From the NCBI GenBank assembly GCA_001920085.1, contig MNJC01000108.1, positions 1 to 15,237 on the forward strand: a stretch of 15,237 nt of DNA, read 5' to 3'. This DNA comes from Actinobacteria bacterium 13_1_20CM_4_69_9 (lineage in GTDB: Bacteria > Actinomycetota > Thermoleophilia > Gaiellales > Gaiellaceae). A program made the position numbers and the translations under genes. A model generated the notes under the pieces. That model was not told the origin of the DNA and did no database searches. It saw only the letters and a list, made by a program, of their open reading frames with translations. Shown piece by piece: positions 1 to 8,899 of this stretch. The number at the start of each line of letters is the position of its first letter. Within the stretch, counting starts at the first letter, position 1.

Positions 1-339
1 CCCGACCTCGCGCAGCCGATCGTGCATGTCCTTGAACGCGCCGAACCACTTCCAGTACTCGCGCGGCTTCCCGAGATAGTCGGCCGACCAGGACTTCAGG
101 TCGGCGCCGACGCAGAACGCGCGCCCGTTGCCGGTGACGACGACCACGCGGATGTCGTCGTCCCACGAAGCGTCCTCGCAGGCGCGCGCGATCTCCCGCA
201 GCATGCGGAAGTCGAATGCGTTGAGCACCTCCGGCCGGTTCAGCGTGATCGTCGCCCGTGGCGGCGCCTTCTCGTAGACGATCGACTCGAAGCCGAGCTC
301 CTCCGGCGAGCTCGGGCGCGGATGCGTCGGCTCAGGCAA
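1..339 (-). CDS. Enoyl-CoA hydratase/isomerase family protein (partial, 3' end outside window)
   Basis: The first 113 residues are visible. They show the N-terminal crotonase fold: NRPEVLNAF at about residues 34-42, and the oxyanion-hole segment GRAFCVGADLK at 72-82, where the backbone of A74 and G78 would hold the CoA thioester carbonyl. Members hydrate or isomerise acyl-CoA thioesters in the cytoplasm; the substrate cannot be told from this fragment. The catalytic second half is missing because the gene runs off the window. I place the start at a TTG (337-339) because no ATG or GTG lies between the upstream in-frame stop and the conserved core. That start overlaps the end of the EthD-like gene by 8 bases, so the two are probably co-transcribed. 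Family is confident; specificity is unknown. Confidence 0.85.
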   Translation of the reverse strand, partial: MPEPTHPRPSSPEELGFESIVYEKAPPRATITLNRPEVLNAFDFRMLREIARACEDASWDDDIRVVVVTGNGRAFCVGADLKSWSADYLGKPREYWKWFGAFKDMHDRLREVG

Positions 340-610
340 CGTCGGCGAACATCACGCTGAGCTTGCCGCCCATCTCCATCGCGTCCTTACCAGTCGCCAT
401 GAACTCCTCGCTCCGCGCCGCAGCCTTGAACGCATCCATGTCCGGCCACTCCCACTCGGCGTAGTGACGGTACGGCGGCTCACCCATCGGCGCGCCGAAG
501 ATCTTGCCGTGGCGGAACGTCCCGCCCGGGACCTTGCGGCAGAGCTCGACGTGCTGCTCGTAGCGAGCGGCGTCCGGCTCCTGTTCGTACAGGACGATCG
601 CGCGAACCAC
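332..610 (-). CDS. EthD-like dimeric alpha/beta-barrel protein
   Basis: A 92-residue protein beginning MVRAIVLYEQ, with the usual EthD features: a first beta strand (residues 2-8), a 'KVPG' turn near 26-29, a YRHYAEWEWPD strand at 48-57 and a helix followed by a C-terminal strand (GGKLSVMFAD, 81-90). EthD proteins form ferredoxin-like dimers. One was found needed for ETBE degradation, but most have no assigned reaction. The GTG start at 608-610 is chosen because GGGGAGG sits 4 bases upstream and the fold starts there. An open frame continues upstream but would run through the divergent promoter region. It precedes and overlaps the enoyl-CoA hydratase gene, suggesting a joint catabolic role (inference). 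Confidence 0.75.
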   Translation of the reverse strand: MVRAIVLYEQEPDAARYEQHVELCRKVPGGTFRHGKIFGAPMGEPPYRHYAEWEWPDMDAFKAAARSEEFMATGKDAMEMGGKLSVMFADVA

Positions 611-673
611 TTCGCCTCCCCTTGGTCGTAGAGGGTCGGAGCGTATAGCTTCAACCTCGAAAGGAGGTCCAGC
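611..673. promoter_or_regulatory. Divergent promoter region between the EthD-like and VOC genes
   Basis: This 63-base gap holds the start signals of both operons. On the plus strand, TTGGTC (622-627) and TATAGC (644-649) are spaced 16 bases apart and could be a -35/-10 pair. A strong Shine-Dalgarno, AAGGAGGT, lies at 661-668, five bases before the ATG at 674. On the minus strand, GGGGAGG (621-615) serves the EthD-like GTG. The sequence GAGCGTATAGCTTC (639-652) closely resembles one in the other divergent spacer near 5200. The promoter calls are by eye. Confidence 0.45.
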
Positions 674-1051
674 ATGGGCAAGCGTGTCGTGCACGTGGAA
701 TTTCCCGCGCAGGACATCGAGCGGGGCAAGAAGTTCTGGGAGGGCGTCGGCGGCTGGGGAATCAACGACGCCGGCATGCAAGGGATGCAGTACCTGATGT
801 GGCAGGAGGGCGATCAGGGCGGCGGCATCTACAGCATGGAAGGCGAGAGCGGCACGAGGCTCTACCTCGGCACCGACGACATCGACGGCGATCTCGCCAA
901 GGTGAAAGAGCTCGGCGGTGAGGCGGATGACAAGCAGCCGATCCCGCACGTCGGCTGGTTCGCACGCTGCAAGGACAGCGAGGGCAACGACTTCAGCCTG
1001 TTCCAGAGCGACGAGAGCGCGCCGATGCCGGAAGGCATGCCAGGTCAGTGA
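674..1051 (+). CDS. VOC (glyoxalase/bleomycin-resistance) fold protein
   Basis: 125 residues. The N-terminal 'VVHVEFPAQDIERGKKFWEGV' type opening (split here as VVHVEFP at 5-11, ERGKKFW at 16-22) and the C-terminal DSEGNDFSLFQSD (about 101-113) are the two halves of a single VOC beta-alpha-beta-beta-beta module. H7 and an acidic residue near the C-terminus could be metal ligands, but this subfamily includes many proteins with no known activity. The ATG at 674 follows an ideal Shine-Dalgarno. The stop overlaps the next gene's start by 4 bases (GTGA, 1048-1051), so it leads a three-gene operon. Fold confident; function unknown. Confidence 0.8.
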   Translation: MGKRVVHVEFPAQDIERGKKFWEGVGGWGINDAGMQGMQYLMWQEGDQGGGIYSMEGESGTRLYLGTDDIDGDLAKVKELGGEADDKQPIPHVGWFARCKDSEGNDFSLFQSDESAPMPEGMPGQ

Positions 1052-1494
1052 CAGCCGCCGCAATCGCGCTCGCGATTGCCGCCGGCATCGCGGGCGCGGT
1101 TCAGGCGGCGGTGATGGGAGAGCTCGGCGGGCGCGCGGGAGTTTTCCCGGCGCTCGCCTTCTCCGGGGTCGTCTCGGTCGTCCTCGGGCTGAGCCTGCTG
1201 CTGATCGTGACGCAGAGCCTCCGCGGGGTGGGCGACGTCGTCCGCGAGCCGTTGTGGCTCTGGACGGGCGGCGCGCTCTCGGTTCTGATCATCCTGGCGA
1301 TCACCGTGGCGTCGCCGCGGATCGGGCTCGTCGCGACGATCGGGACGATCATCGCGCTCAATCTCGGCATGGCCGCCGCGATCGACCGCTTCGGCTGGTT
1401 CGGGCTGGACGCGATCGCCATCGGGTGGACGCGTGTCGTCGGCCTCGTCTTCCTGGGGGTCGGAGCAGCGCTGACGCTGATCAAGAGTGGCTGA
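1048..1494 (+). CDS. DMT-superfamily short membrane transporter (DUF606/YdcZ-like)
   Basis: 148 residues and almost entirely hydrophobic, with about five predicted membrane spans (roughly residues 3-22, 33-55, 68-88, 90-112 and 124-146). The length and five-span layout match the short half-size DUF606 (PF04657) members of the drug/metabolite transporter superfamily, which are thought to work as oligomers. The early AGIAGAVQAAVMGELG stretch and the terminal GVGAALTLIKSG are typical. The substrate cannot be inferred. The GTG start lies within the stop of the VOC gene, indicating translational coupling. The 3' end overlaps the next gene by 8 bases. Confidence 0.72.
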   Translation: MTAAAIALAIAAGIAGAVQAAVMGELGGRAGVFPALAFSGVVSVVLGLSLLLIVTQSLRGVGDVVREPLWLWTGGALSVLIILAITVASPRIGLVATIGTIIALNLGMAAAIDRFGWFGLDAIAIGWTRVVGLVFLGVGAALTLIKSG

Positions 1495-1761
1495 CGAGCT
1501 CGTCGTCGGAACGGTGACCGCCGCCGAGCAGCAACCCGGCGCGCGCGCCCCTGCGCTGCTGCTGACCCTCGACCTCGGGGCGTACGGCACCGAGCAGGCG
1601 GTCGTGCAGGCGGGCGGTCACGACGCGGACGCTCTTGTCGGCACGCAGCTCGTCTGCCGCCGAGAGGACGACGGTGCGGTCGTCGTCGCGGCGCGCTCGC
1701 ACGCGAAAGGCGACGTGCCGCTTCGGCCGGACGTCGACGTCGAGCCGGGGACGCTGGTCGG

Positions 1762-1765
<4 letters not shown>
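1487..1765 (+). CDS. Small OB-fold tRNA-binding-domain (CsaA-like) protein
   Basis: 92 residues that follow the layout of the CsaA/EMAPII-type tRNA-binding domain (PF01588): a VGTV strand (7-10), then PGARAPALLLTLDLG (17-31, compare 'P.ARKPAYKL.IDFG' in CsaA), then LVGTQLV (50-56) and a terminal LRPDVDVEPGTLVG (79-92). CsaA is usually about 110 residues and dimeric, with chaperone or tRNA-binding activity. Here several loops are shorter and the basic surface appears reduced, so tRNA binding is uncertain. The GTG start (1487) overlaps the transporter gene by 8 bases. The stop codon is shared in opposite orientation with that of the xanthine dehydrogenase gene (overlap 1762-1765). Confidence 0.55.
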
Positions 1766-3974
<2,209 letters not shown>

Positions 3975-3978
<4 letters not shown>

Positions 3979-4427
3979 CGTGCAGCCAGCCGCACGGCGT
4001 CGAAGATCTTCGCGTAGCCGGTGCAGCGGCAGAGATTGCCCGAGAGGGCCTCGCGGATCTCGTCGTCGCTCGGATCGGGTCTGTGCTGCAGGAGGTCGGC
4101 GGCCGCGACGACGAGCCCCGGCGTGCAGAAGCCGCATTGCACGGCGCCGGCCACGACGAACGCTTCTTGCACGCGGTGGAGGCGCCCGTCCTCGGAGAGC
4201 CCTTCGACCGTGACGACCTCGTGCCCGTCGGCCTGCGCGCCGAGCACGAGGCACGCGCAGACGAGCTTTCCGTCGAGCATGACCGAGCACGAGCCGCACT
4301 CCCCCTGCTCGCACGCGTTCTTCGAGCCCGGATAGCCAAGCCGCTCGCGCAGCACGTACAGAAGGCTCTCGCCCTCCCAGATGTCTGCCTCGACCGGCTC
4401 CCCGTTGACGCGCAGCCAAATCCTCAT
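3975..4427 (-). CDS. xdhC: Xanthine dehydrogenase, 2Fe-2S subunit
   Basis: 150 residues with all eight cysteines of the two clusters: C39, C44, C47 and C59 of the plant-ferredoxin-type cluster (spacing x4, x2, x11), and C98, C101, C133 and C135 of the helical domain (QCGFC and CRCTGY), which also touches the molybdenum cofactor. It passes electrons from the molybdenum site to FAD. Two ATGs are possible. I choose 4427 (MRIWLRVNGEPV) because it gives an ATGA overlap with the FAD-subunit stop and places GGAGAG nine bases upstream. The ATG at 4436 would sit directly against that Shine-Dalgarno. Symbol in the E. coli sense. Confidence 0.9.
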
Positions 4428-5194
4428 GCCAAACATCTCTCCAGCGCCCGCTTCGTGAGCACTCGCAACGCATGACGGCGGTACGCCGCCGTGCCGCGCA
4501 CGTCGTCGATCGGGGCCGCGGCAGCAGCGACCTGCACGGGGAACGACTCCGCGTCCTCGAGGGGCGCGCTGACGAGGCCCGGCACCGGGCCCGCAGACCC
4601 GAACGACGCCGTCAGCTCACCGTCGACGCGGAGGGCGAGCGACACGACCGAGATCACCATGGCGTTCCGCGGCCCGACTTTCAGGAACGTCTGCCGCCCA
4701 GGCTCGGCGTCGACGTCCACCGCGAGGATCAGCTCGTCGTCGGCAAGCACGTTGCGCTTGACGCCCGTGACGAACTCGGCGAGCGGCAGCGTGCGCTCGC
4801 CGCGCACGCTCGCCATCCGCACCTGCGCACCGCAGACGAGCAGCGGCGGCAACGCGTCCCCGGCCGGCGACGACGTGCCGAGGTTGCCGCCGATCGTGCC
4901 GCGGTTGCGGATCTGCGGGCCGCCGACGGTGCGCGATGCCTCTGCCAGCGCCGGGAGCGGCGTCTGCATCGCCTCGGCATACGTCAGGCCGGCAGCAAGT
5001 CGAATCCGCCCGTTCTCCTCCGACCAGCCGCGCAGCTCCGCCAGCTCGTTCAGGTTGAGCAGAGCCGGCGGGCGAGCGCGGTCGAAGTTCAACTCGACCA
5101 TCACGTCCGTCCCGCCCTGGATCGGCAGGGCGTCGGGCCGCTCGGACTTGAGCCGCAGCGCCTCGTCGAGCGTGCGCGGAGTCAGCACGTCCAC
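4424..5194 (-). CDS. xdhB: Xanthine dehydrogenase, FAD-binding subunit
   Basis: 256 residues of the CODH/XDH medium-subunit family. FAD-contacting motifs are QGGTD (26-30) and TIGGNLGTSSPAGD (100-113), followed by the C-terminal domain ending in the usual YRRHALRVLTKRAL (238-251). It would take electrons from the 2Fe-2S subunit and pass them to NAD or another acceptor. The start is a GTG at 5194, or a second GTG at 5188. No ATG is available and there is no well-placed Shine-Dalgarno. The gene begins 27 bases from the divergent adenine deaminase gene, so its mRNA may be nearly leaderless. It is first in the xdh operon and overlaps the 2Fe-2S gene by four bases. Confidence 0.87.
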   Translation of the reverse strand: MDVLTPRTLDEALRLKSERPDALPIQGGTDVMVELNFDRARPPALLNLNELAELRGWSEENGRIRLAAGLTYAEAMQTPLPALAEASRTVGGPQIRNRGTIGGNLGTSSPAGDALPPLLVCGAQVRMASVRGERTLPLAEFVTGVKRNVLADDELILAVDVDAEPGRQTFLKVGPRNAMVISVVSLALRVDGELTASFGSAGPVPGLVSAPLEDAESFPVQVAAAAAPIDDVRGTAAYRRHALRVLTKRALERCLA

Positions 5195-5221
5195 GGCGAG
5201 AAGCGTATTAGCTTCCCCTAC
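5195..5221. promoter_or_regulatory. 27-base divergent control region between the xdh and ade operons
   Basis: All control sequence for two operons must lie in or beside this gap. It holds a perfect inverted repeat, GAAGC-GTATTA-GCTTC (5200-5215). The centre reads TATTAG on the plus strand (5206-5211) and TAATAC on the minus strand, so it could act as a -10 element in either direction. That would put transcript starts within a few bases of both start codons. No Shine-Dalgarno precedes the ATG at 5222, in agreement with leaderless mRNA. No clear -35 is visible. The dyad could also be an operator. Confidence 0.5.
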
Positions 5222-6880
5222 ATGGACGGTCTCGCCCGCCGCCTTGCCGTCGCCCGCGGAGACGAGCCCGCGGACGTCGTCGTGCGCGGCGGCCGTGTGT
5301 TGTCCGTGTTCACGCGCGAGTGGCTCGAGGCGGACATCGCCGTCGCCGACGGGTGGATCGCTGGGCTGGGCGAGTACGACGGACGGGAGGTTGTCGACGC
5401 CTCCGGGAGCTATGTGGTGCCGGGCTTCATCGACGCGCACATGCATCTCGAGTCGACGAAGCTCCTGCCGGACGAGTTCGCGCGGCTGGTTCTGCCACTC
5501 GGCACGACGGCGGTCGTGCTCGACCCGCACGAGCTCGCCAACGTGCTCGGCACGGACGGCGTGCACTGGCTGCTCGACGCGTGCGACGGACTGCCGCTCG
5601 ACTTCTACTTCATGGCCTCCTCGTCGATTCCGGCGTCGGCGTTCGAGTCGCCGCGGCGGCCGCTGCTGAGCGGCGACCTCGAAAGCCTGCTGCGCCGGCG
5701 CCGCGTGCTCGGCCTCGCCGAGATGATGAACTTCCCCGGGGTGATCAACGCCGACCCGGCCGAGCTGCAGAAGCTCGAGCTGGCGGAGGGCGTCCACGTC
5801 GACGGCCACGCGCCCGGCCTGCTCGGGCGGGCGCTCAACGCGTACGTCGCCTCCGGGATCCGGTCCGATCACGAGGCGCTCACGGAGGAAGAAGGACGCG
5901 AGCGCCTCCGGAACGGCATGTGGCTGCTGATTCGCGAGGCTTCGATGGCGCGCAACCTGCAGGCGCTGCTGCCGCTCGTGAAGGAGTTCGGGACGAACCG
6001 GATCGCCTTTTGCACGGACGACCGCGACCCGGAGGACATCGCCGAGAACGGCCACATCAACGGGATGGTGCGCGAGGCCGTCGCGGCCGGAGTCGCGCCG
6101 GAGGACGCGATCGTGCTCGCGACGCTCAACCCGGCGACGTGGCACCGGCTCTGGCACCTCGGCGCGATCGCACCCGGCTACCAGGCCGACCTGCTCCTGC
6201 TGGGCGACCTCGAGCGCTTCGAGCCGGAGCTGACGCTCAAGTCGGGCCGGCCGGTGAGCGAGATCCCCGAGCCGGACGTGCCGGAATGGGTCAAGCACTC
6301 GGTCCGCAACCGGCCGGTCACGGCGGACGACTTCCGCATCGACTGGAACGGCGGGAAGGCCCGCGTGATCGGCCTCGTCCCCGATCAGGTCGTCACCGAG
6401 CTGCTCGAGGAAGAGCCGAGCGACGAGCTCGCGAAGATCGCAGTGGTCGAGCGTCACCTCGGCACCGGGCGCATCGGCCTCGGCCTGGTGCGCGGATCCG
6501 GACTGCAGCGCGGCGCACTCGCTTCGACCGTGGCGCACGACGCGCACAACATCATCGTCATCGGGATGAACGAAGCGGACATGGCGCAGGCCGTCACCCA
6601 CCTCGGCGAGCTCGGCGGCGGGATCGTGGTCGTCGACGGAGGCCGGGTGACCGCGGAGCTGCCGCTACCCGTCGCCGGGTTGCTCGCCGACGCGCCGCTG
6701 ACCGAGGTGATTCGCCGCAGCCTCGCGTGCAACGACGCGGCGCGCGCTCTCGGCTGGTCCGGCGCGACGCCGTTCCTGACCCTGTCGTTCCTCGGCCTGT
6801 CGGTGATCCCCAGCCTCAAGATCACCGACCGCGGCCTCGTCGACGTCGACCGCTTCGAGATCGTGCCGCTGCGCGTGTGA
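5222..6880 (+). CDS. ade: Adenine deaminase
   Basis: 552 residues, the usual length for the Ade family of the amidohydrolase superfamily. It has the DAHMHLES metal-binding signature (71-78), VDGHAPGL (193-200), SGIRSDHE (211-218), FCTDDRDPEDI (263-273) and the C-terminal Ade domain with TVAHDAHNIIVIG (436-448). It converts adenine to hypoxanthine plus ammonia, the substrate of the divergently encoded xanthine dehydrogenase. The ATG at 5222 is chosen because the family's N-terminal domain begins directly after it, although no Shine-Dalgarno is present. It leads the plus-strand purine operon and overlaps the next gene by four bases (GTGA). Confidence 0.93.
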   Translation: MDGLARRLAVARGDEPADVVVRGGRVLSVFTREWLEADIAVADGWIAGLGEYDGREVVDASGSYVVPGFIDAHMHLESTKLLPDEFARLVLPLGTTAVVLDPHELANVLGTDGVHWLLDACDGLPLDFYFMASSSIPASAFESPRRPLLSGDLESLLRRRRVLGLAEMMNFPGVINADPAELQKLELAEGVHVDGHAPGLLGRALNAYVASGIRSDHEALTEEEGRERLRNGMWLLIREASMARNLQALLPLVKEFGTNRIAFCTDDRDPEDIAENGHINGMVREAVAAGVAPEDAIVLATLNPATWHRLWHLGAIAPGYQADLLLLGDLERFEPELTLKSGRPVSEIPEPDVPEWVKHSVRNRPVTADDFRIDWNGGKARVIGLVPDQVVTELLEEEPSDELAKIAVVERHLGTGRIGLGLVRGSGLQRGALASTVAHDAHNIIVIGMNEADMAQAVTHLGELGGGIVVVDGGRVTAELPLPVAGLLADAPLTEVIRRSLACNDAARALGWSGATPFLTLSFLGLSVIPSLKITDRGLVDVDRFEIVPLRV

Positions 6881-8199
6881 GCACGCTCTTCGCCAACGTG
6901 CACGTGGTCACCATGGACGACGAGCGCAACGAGCATCCCGGCGGCTGGCTGCTCGTCGCCGACGGCTTCGTGCAGCGAGCCGGGGCGGGAACGCGGCCGG
7001 ACGCGGACGAGGTGGTCGACCTAGGCGGCGCCGTCCTCACGCCGGGGCTGATCAACACGCACCACCACCTCTGGCAGAACCTCACCCGTGCTCGCGCGCA
7101 GGACGAGAACCTGTTCGGGTGGCTGCAGGCGCTCTATCCGGTCTGGGCGCGGATCGACGCCGAGGCGGAGTACGCGGCCGCGCGGTGCGGCCTCGCCGAG
7201 CTCGCGCTCTCCGGCTGCACGACCGTGTTCGACCACCACTACCTCTTTCCGAACGGCGGGAACGAGCTCTTGGAGGTGGAAATCCGCGCGGCCCGCGAGC
7301 TCGGCGTCCGCATCGTCGCCTCGCGCGGCTCGATGGACCTGGGCGAGTCCGACGGGGGCCTCCCGCCCGACGCGGTCGTCGAGGACCGCGACGACGTGCT
7401 CGCAGCGACGGAGGACGCCGCGAAGCTCGCCGACAGCGCCGACGTACAGATCGCGGTCGCCCCGTGCTCGCCGTTCTCCGTCACGAAGGAGTTGATGCGC
7501 GAGTCGGCCGAGCTCGCCCGGAAGCTCGGTCTGAAGCTGCACACGCATCTCGTCGAGACCGTCGAGGAGGAAGAGTTCGCGCTGCAGAAGTTCGGCTGCA
7601 CGCCGCTGCAGTACGTGGAGGAGCTCGGCTGGCTCGCCGAGGACGTCTGGTGCGCCCACTGTGTCCACCTCGGCGAGGCGGGCGTCGCCGAGTTCGGCCG
7701 GCACGACGTCGGCGTCGCGCACTGCCCGAGCTCGAACATGCGCCTGGGCGCGGGAATCGCGCCGGTGCGCGAGCTGCTGGATGCCGGCGTGCGCGTCGGC
7801 CTCGGCGTCGACGGGTCGGCCTCGAACGAGCGCGGCGATCTCTTCCTGGAGGTGAAGCAGGCGCTGCTCGTCGCGCGGGCGCGGGGCGGGCCGAAGGCGA
7901 TGACGGTGCGCGATGCACTCAGGCTCGGGACGCGCGGCAGCGCTGCCGTTCTCGGTCGGGACGACATCGGCCAGCTCGCGGCGGGCAAGCGCGCCGACTT
8001 CGCCGTCTGGCGCACGGACGGCCTCGAGCTCGGCGGGGCCGCCGATCCGGTGGCGGGCCTGGTCTTCGCGGGGCCGCACCGCGTCGACCGCCTGTACGTC
8101 GGCGGCAAGGAAGTCGTCCGCGACGGGCACCTCGTCCGCGCCGACGAGGGGGAGATCGCGCGCGAGCAGCGGCGCCAGGCGGAAAGATTCGCGGCGTGA
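6877..8199 (+). CDS. 8-oxoguanine deaminase (amidohydrolase family)
   Basis: 440 residues of the TrzN/GuaD-like amidohydrolases. Metal ligands H62 and H64 lie in NTHHHLWQN, H224 and catalytic Glu227 in HTHLVE, H261 in WCAHCVH, and Asp312 in GVDGSASN. The stretch SRGSMDLGESDGGLPPD (149-165) is the recognisable mark of the group typified by Pseudomonas PA0142, shown to deaminate 8-oxoguanine to urate. Guanine or other ring deaminase activity cannot be excluded by sequence. In this operon it would feed urate straight to PuuD, bypassing xanthine dehydrogenase. The GTG start overlaps the ade stop by four bases, and its own stop overlaps the next start in the same way. Confidence 0.85.
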   Translation: MSTLFANVHVVTMDDERNEHPGGWLLVADGFVQRAGAGTRPDADEVVDLGGAVLTPGLINTHHHLWQNLTRARAQDENLFGWLQALYPVWARIDAEAEYAAARCGLAELALSGCTTVFDHHYLFPNGGNELLEVEIRAARELGVRIVASRGSMDLGESDGGLPPDAVVEDRDDVLAATEDAAKLADSADVQIAVAPCSPFSVTKELMRESAELARKLGLKLHTHLVETVEEEEFALQKFGCTPLQYVEELGWLAEDVWCAHCVHLGEAGVAEFGRHDVGVAHCPSSNMRLGAGIAPVRELLDAGVRVGLGVDGSASNERGDLFLEVKQALLVARARGGPKAMTVRDALRLGTRGSAAVLGRDDIGQLAAGKRADFAVWRTDGLELGGAADPVAGLVFAGPHRVDRLYVGGKEVVRDGHLVRADEGEIAREQRRQAERFAA

Positions 8200-8486
8200 G
8201 CGTCTCGCTCTCCACCCACGTGCTCGACGTCGAGCGCGGGCGGCCCGCGAGCGGCGTGCGCGTCGAGCTCTGGCGCGACGACCTCGTGACGGCCGGCGAG
8301 ACCGACGGCGACGGGCGGATCGCCGAGCTCGCCGCCGGCCTCGAGCCCGGCACCTACCGCCTGCTCTTCCGGCCCGACTCGCCGTTCTTCAAGGGCGTCG
8401 GCATCGAAGTCGCGCTCGAGGAGGGCCACTACCACGTCCCGCTGCTCGTCTCCTCCTACTCGTGCACGACGTACCGCGGCAGCTGA
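8196..8486 (+). CDS. 5-hydroxyisourate hydrolase (transthyretin-like)
   Basis: A 96-residue transthyretin-fold enzyme that opens 5-hydroxyisourate to OHCU. It has the N-terminal LSTHVLDVERG (5-15) with catalytic H8, the DGDGR turn with R41, HYHVPLLVS (78-86) with H80 and the diagnostic C-terminal tetrapeptide YRGS (93-96). These match the catalytic His/Arg/His/Tyr set of PucM-type enzymes. It is slightly shorter than the usual 105-115 residues and has no signal peptide. The GTG start is fixed by the GTGA overlap with the deaminase gene. It overlaps the OHCU decarboxylase frame by 25 bases, so the two consecutive steps are tightly coupled in translation. Confidence 0.95.
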   Translation: MSVSLSTHVLDVERGRPASGVRVELWRDDLVTAGETDGDGRIAELAAGLEPGTYRLLFRPDSPFFKGVGIEVALEEGHYHVPLLVSSYSCTTYRGS

Positions 8487-8899
8487 CCACCGACGAGCTC
8501 GCCGAGCTCTTCGAAGGACGCACGCGCCTCGTCGAAGAGCTCGCGAAGCGCGACGACCCGCTCGGCGAGGCACGCGATGTGATCGCGCAACTGAGCGACG
8601 AGGACAAGCTCGAGGCGCTCAACGCGCACCCCGCGATCGGAGCGAGGAACCTGTCCAAGCGCTCGGCGGCGGAGCAGGGCGGGGACACCGAACCGGTCGT
8701 GCTGACGGAGCTCGCCTACCTGAACCAGGTCTACGAGGAGAAGTTCGGCTTCCGCTTCGTCGTCTTCGTCAACCGCCGCCCGAAGACCGAGATCCTCGGG
8801 GTGCTGCGGCAGCGGCTCGAACGCACCCGGGAGGAGGAGCTCGACACGGCCGTCGAGGAGCTGGTCGCGATCGCAGAGGACCGATGGCGACGCTCCTGA
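8462..8899 (+). CDS. OHCU decarboxylase
   Basis: 145 residues of the 2-oxo-4-hydroxy-4-carboxy-5-ureidoimidazoline decarboxylase family. It completes conversion of urate to S-allantoin by stereospecific decarboxylation. The LNAHPAIGAR motif (53-62) carries the catalytic His56, SAAEQ (68-72) the conserved Glu71, and the KFGFRFVVFVN strand (94-104) is typical. A GTG at 8462 is the only standard start upstream of the conserved N-terminus in this frame, giving a 25-base overlap with the hydrolase gene. A CTG at 8483 is an alternative. The 3' end overlaps puuD by 16 bases. Its position between HIU hydrolase and urate oxidase supports the assignment. Confidence 0.92.
   Translation: MHDVPRQLTTDELAELFEGRTRLVEELAKRDDPLGEARDVIAQLSDEDKLEALNAHPAIGARNLSKRSAAEQGGDTEPVVLTELAYLNQVYEEKFGFRFVVFVNRRPKTEILGVLRQRLERTREEELDTAVEELVAIAEDRWRRS

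Noticed and set aside
4472..5221. Upstream in-frame extension of adenine deaminase by 250 codons
   Set aside because: It lies opposite the FAD subunit gene, has no family similarity, and the Ade family begins near the ATG at 5222.
5195..5221. Purine riboswitch upstream of ade or xdh
   Set aside because: The 27-base gap is far too short for any known purine aptamer, and the flanks are coding.
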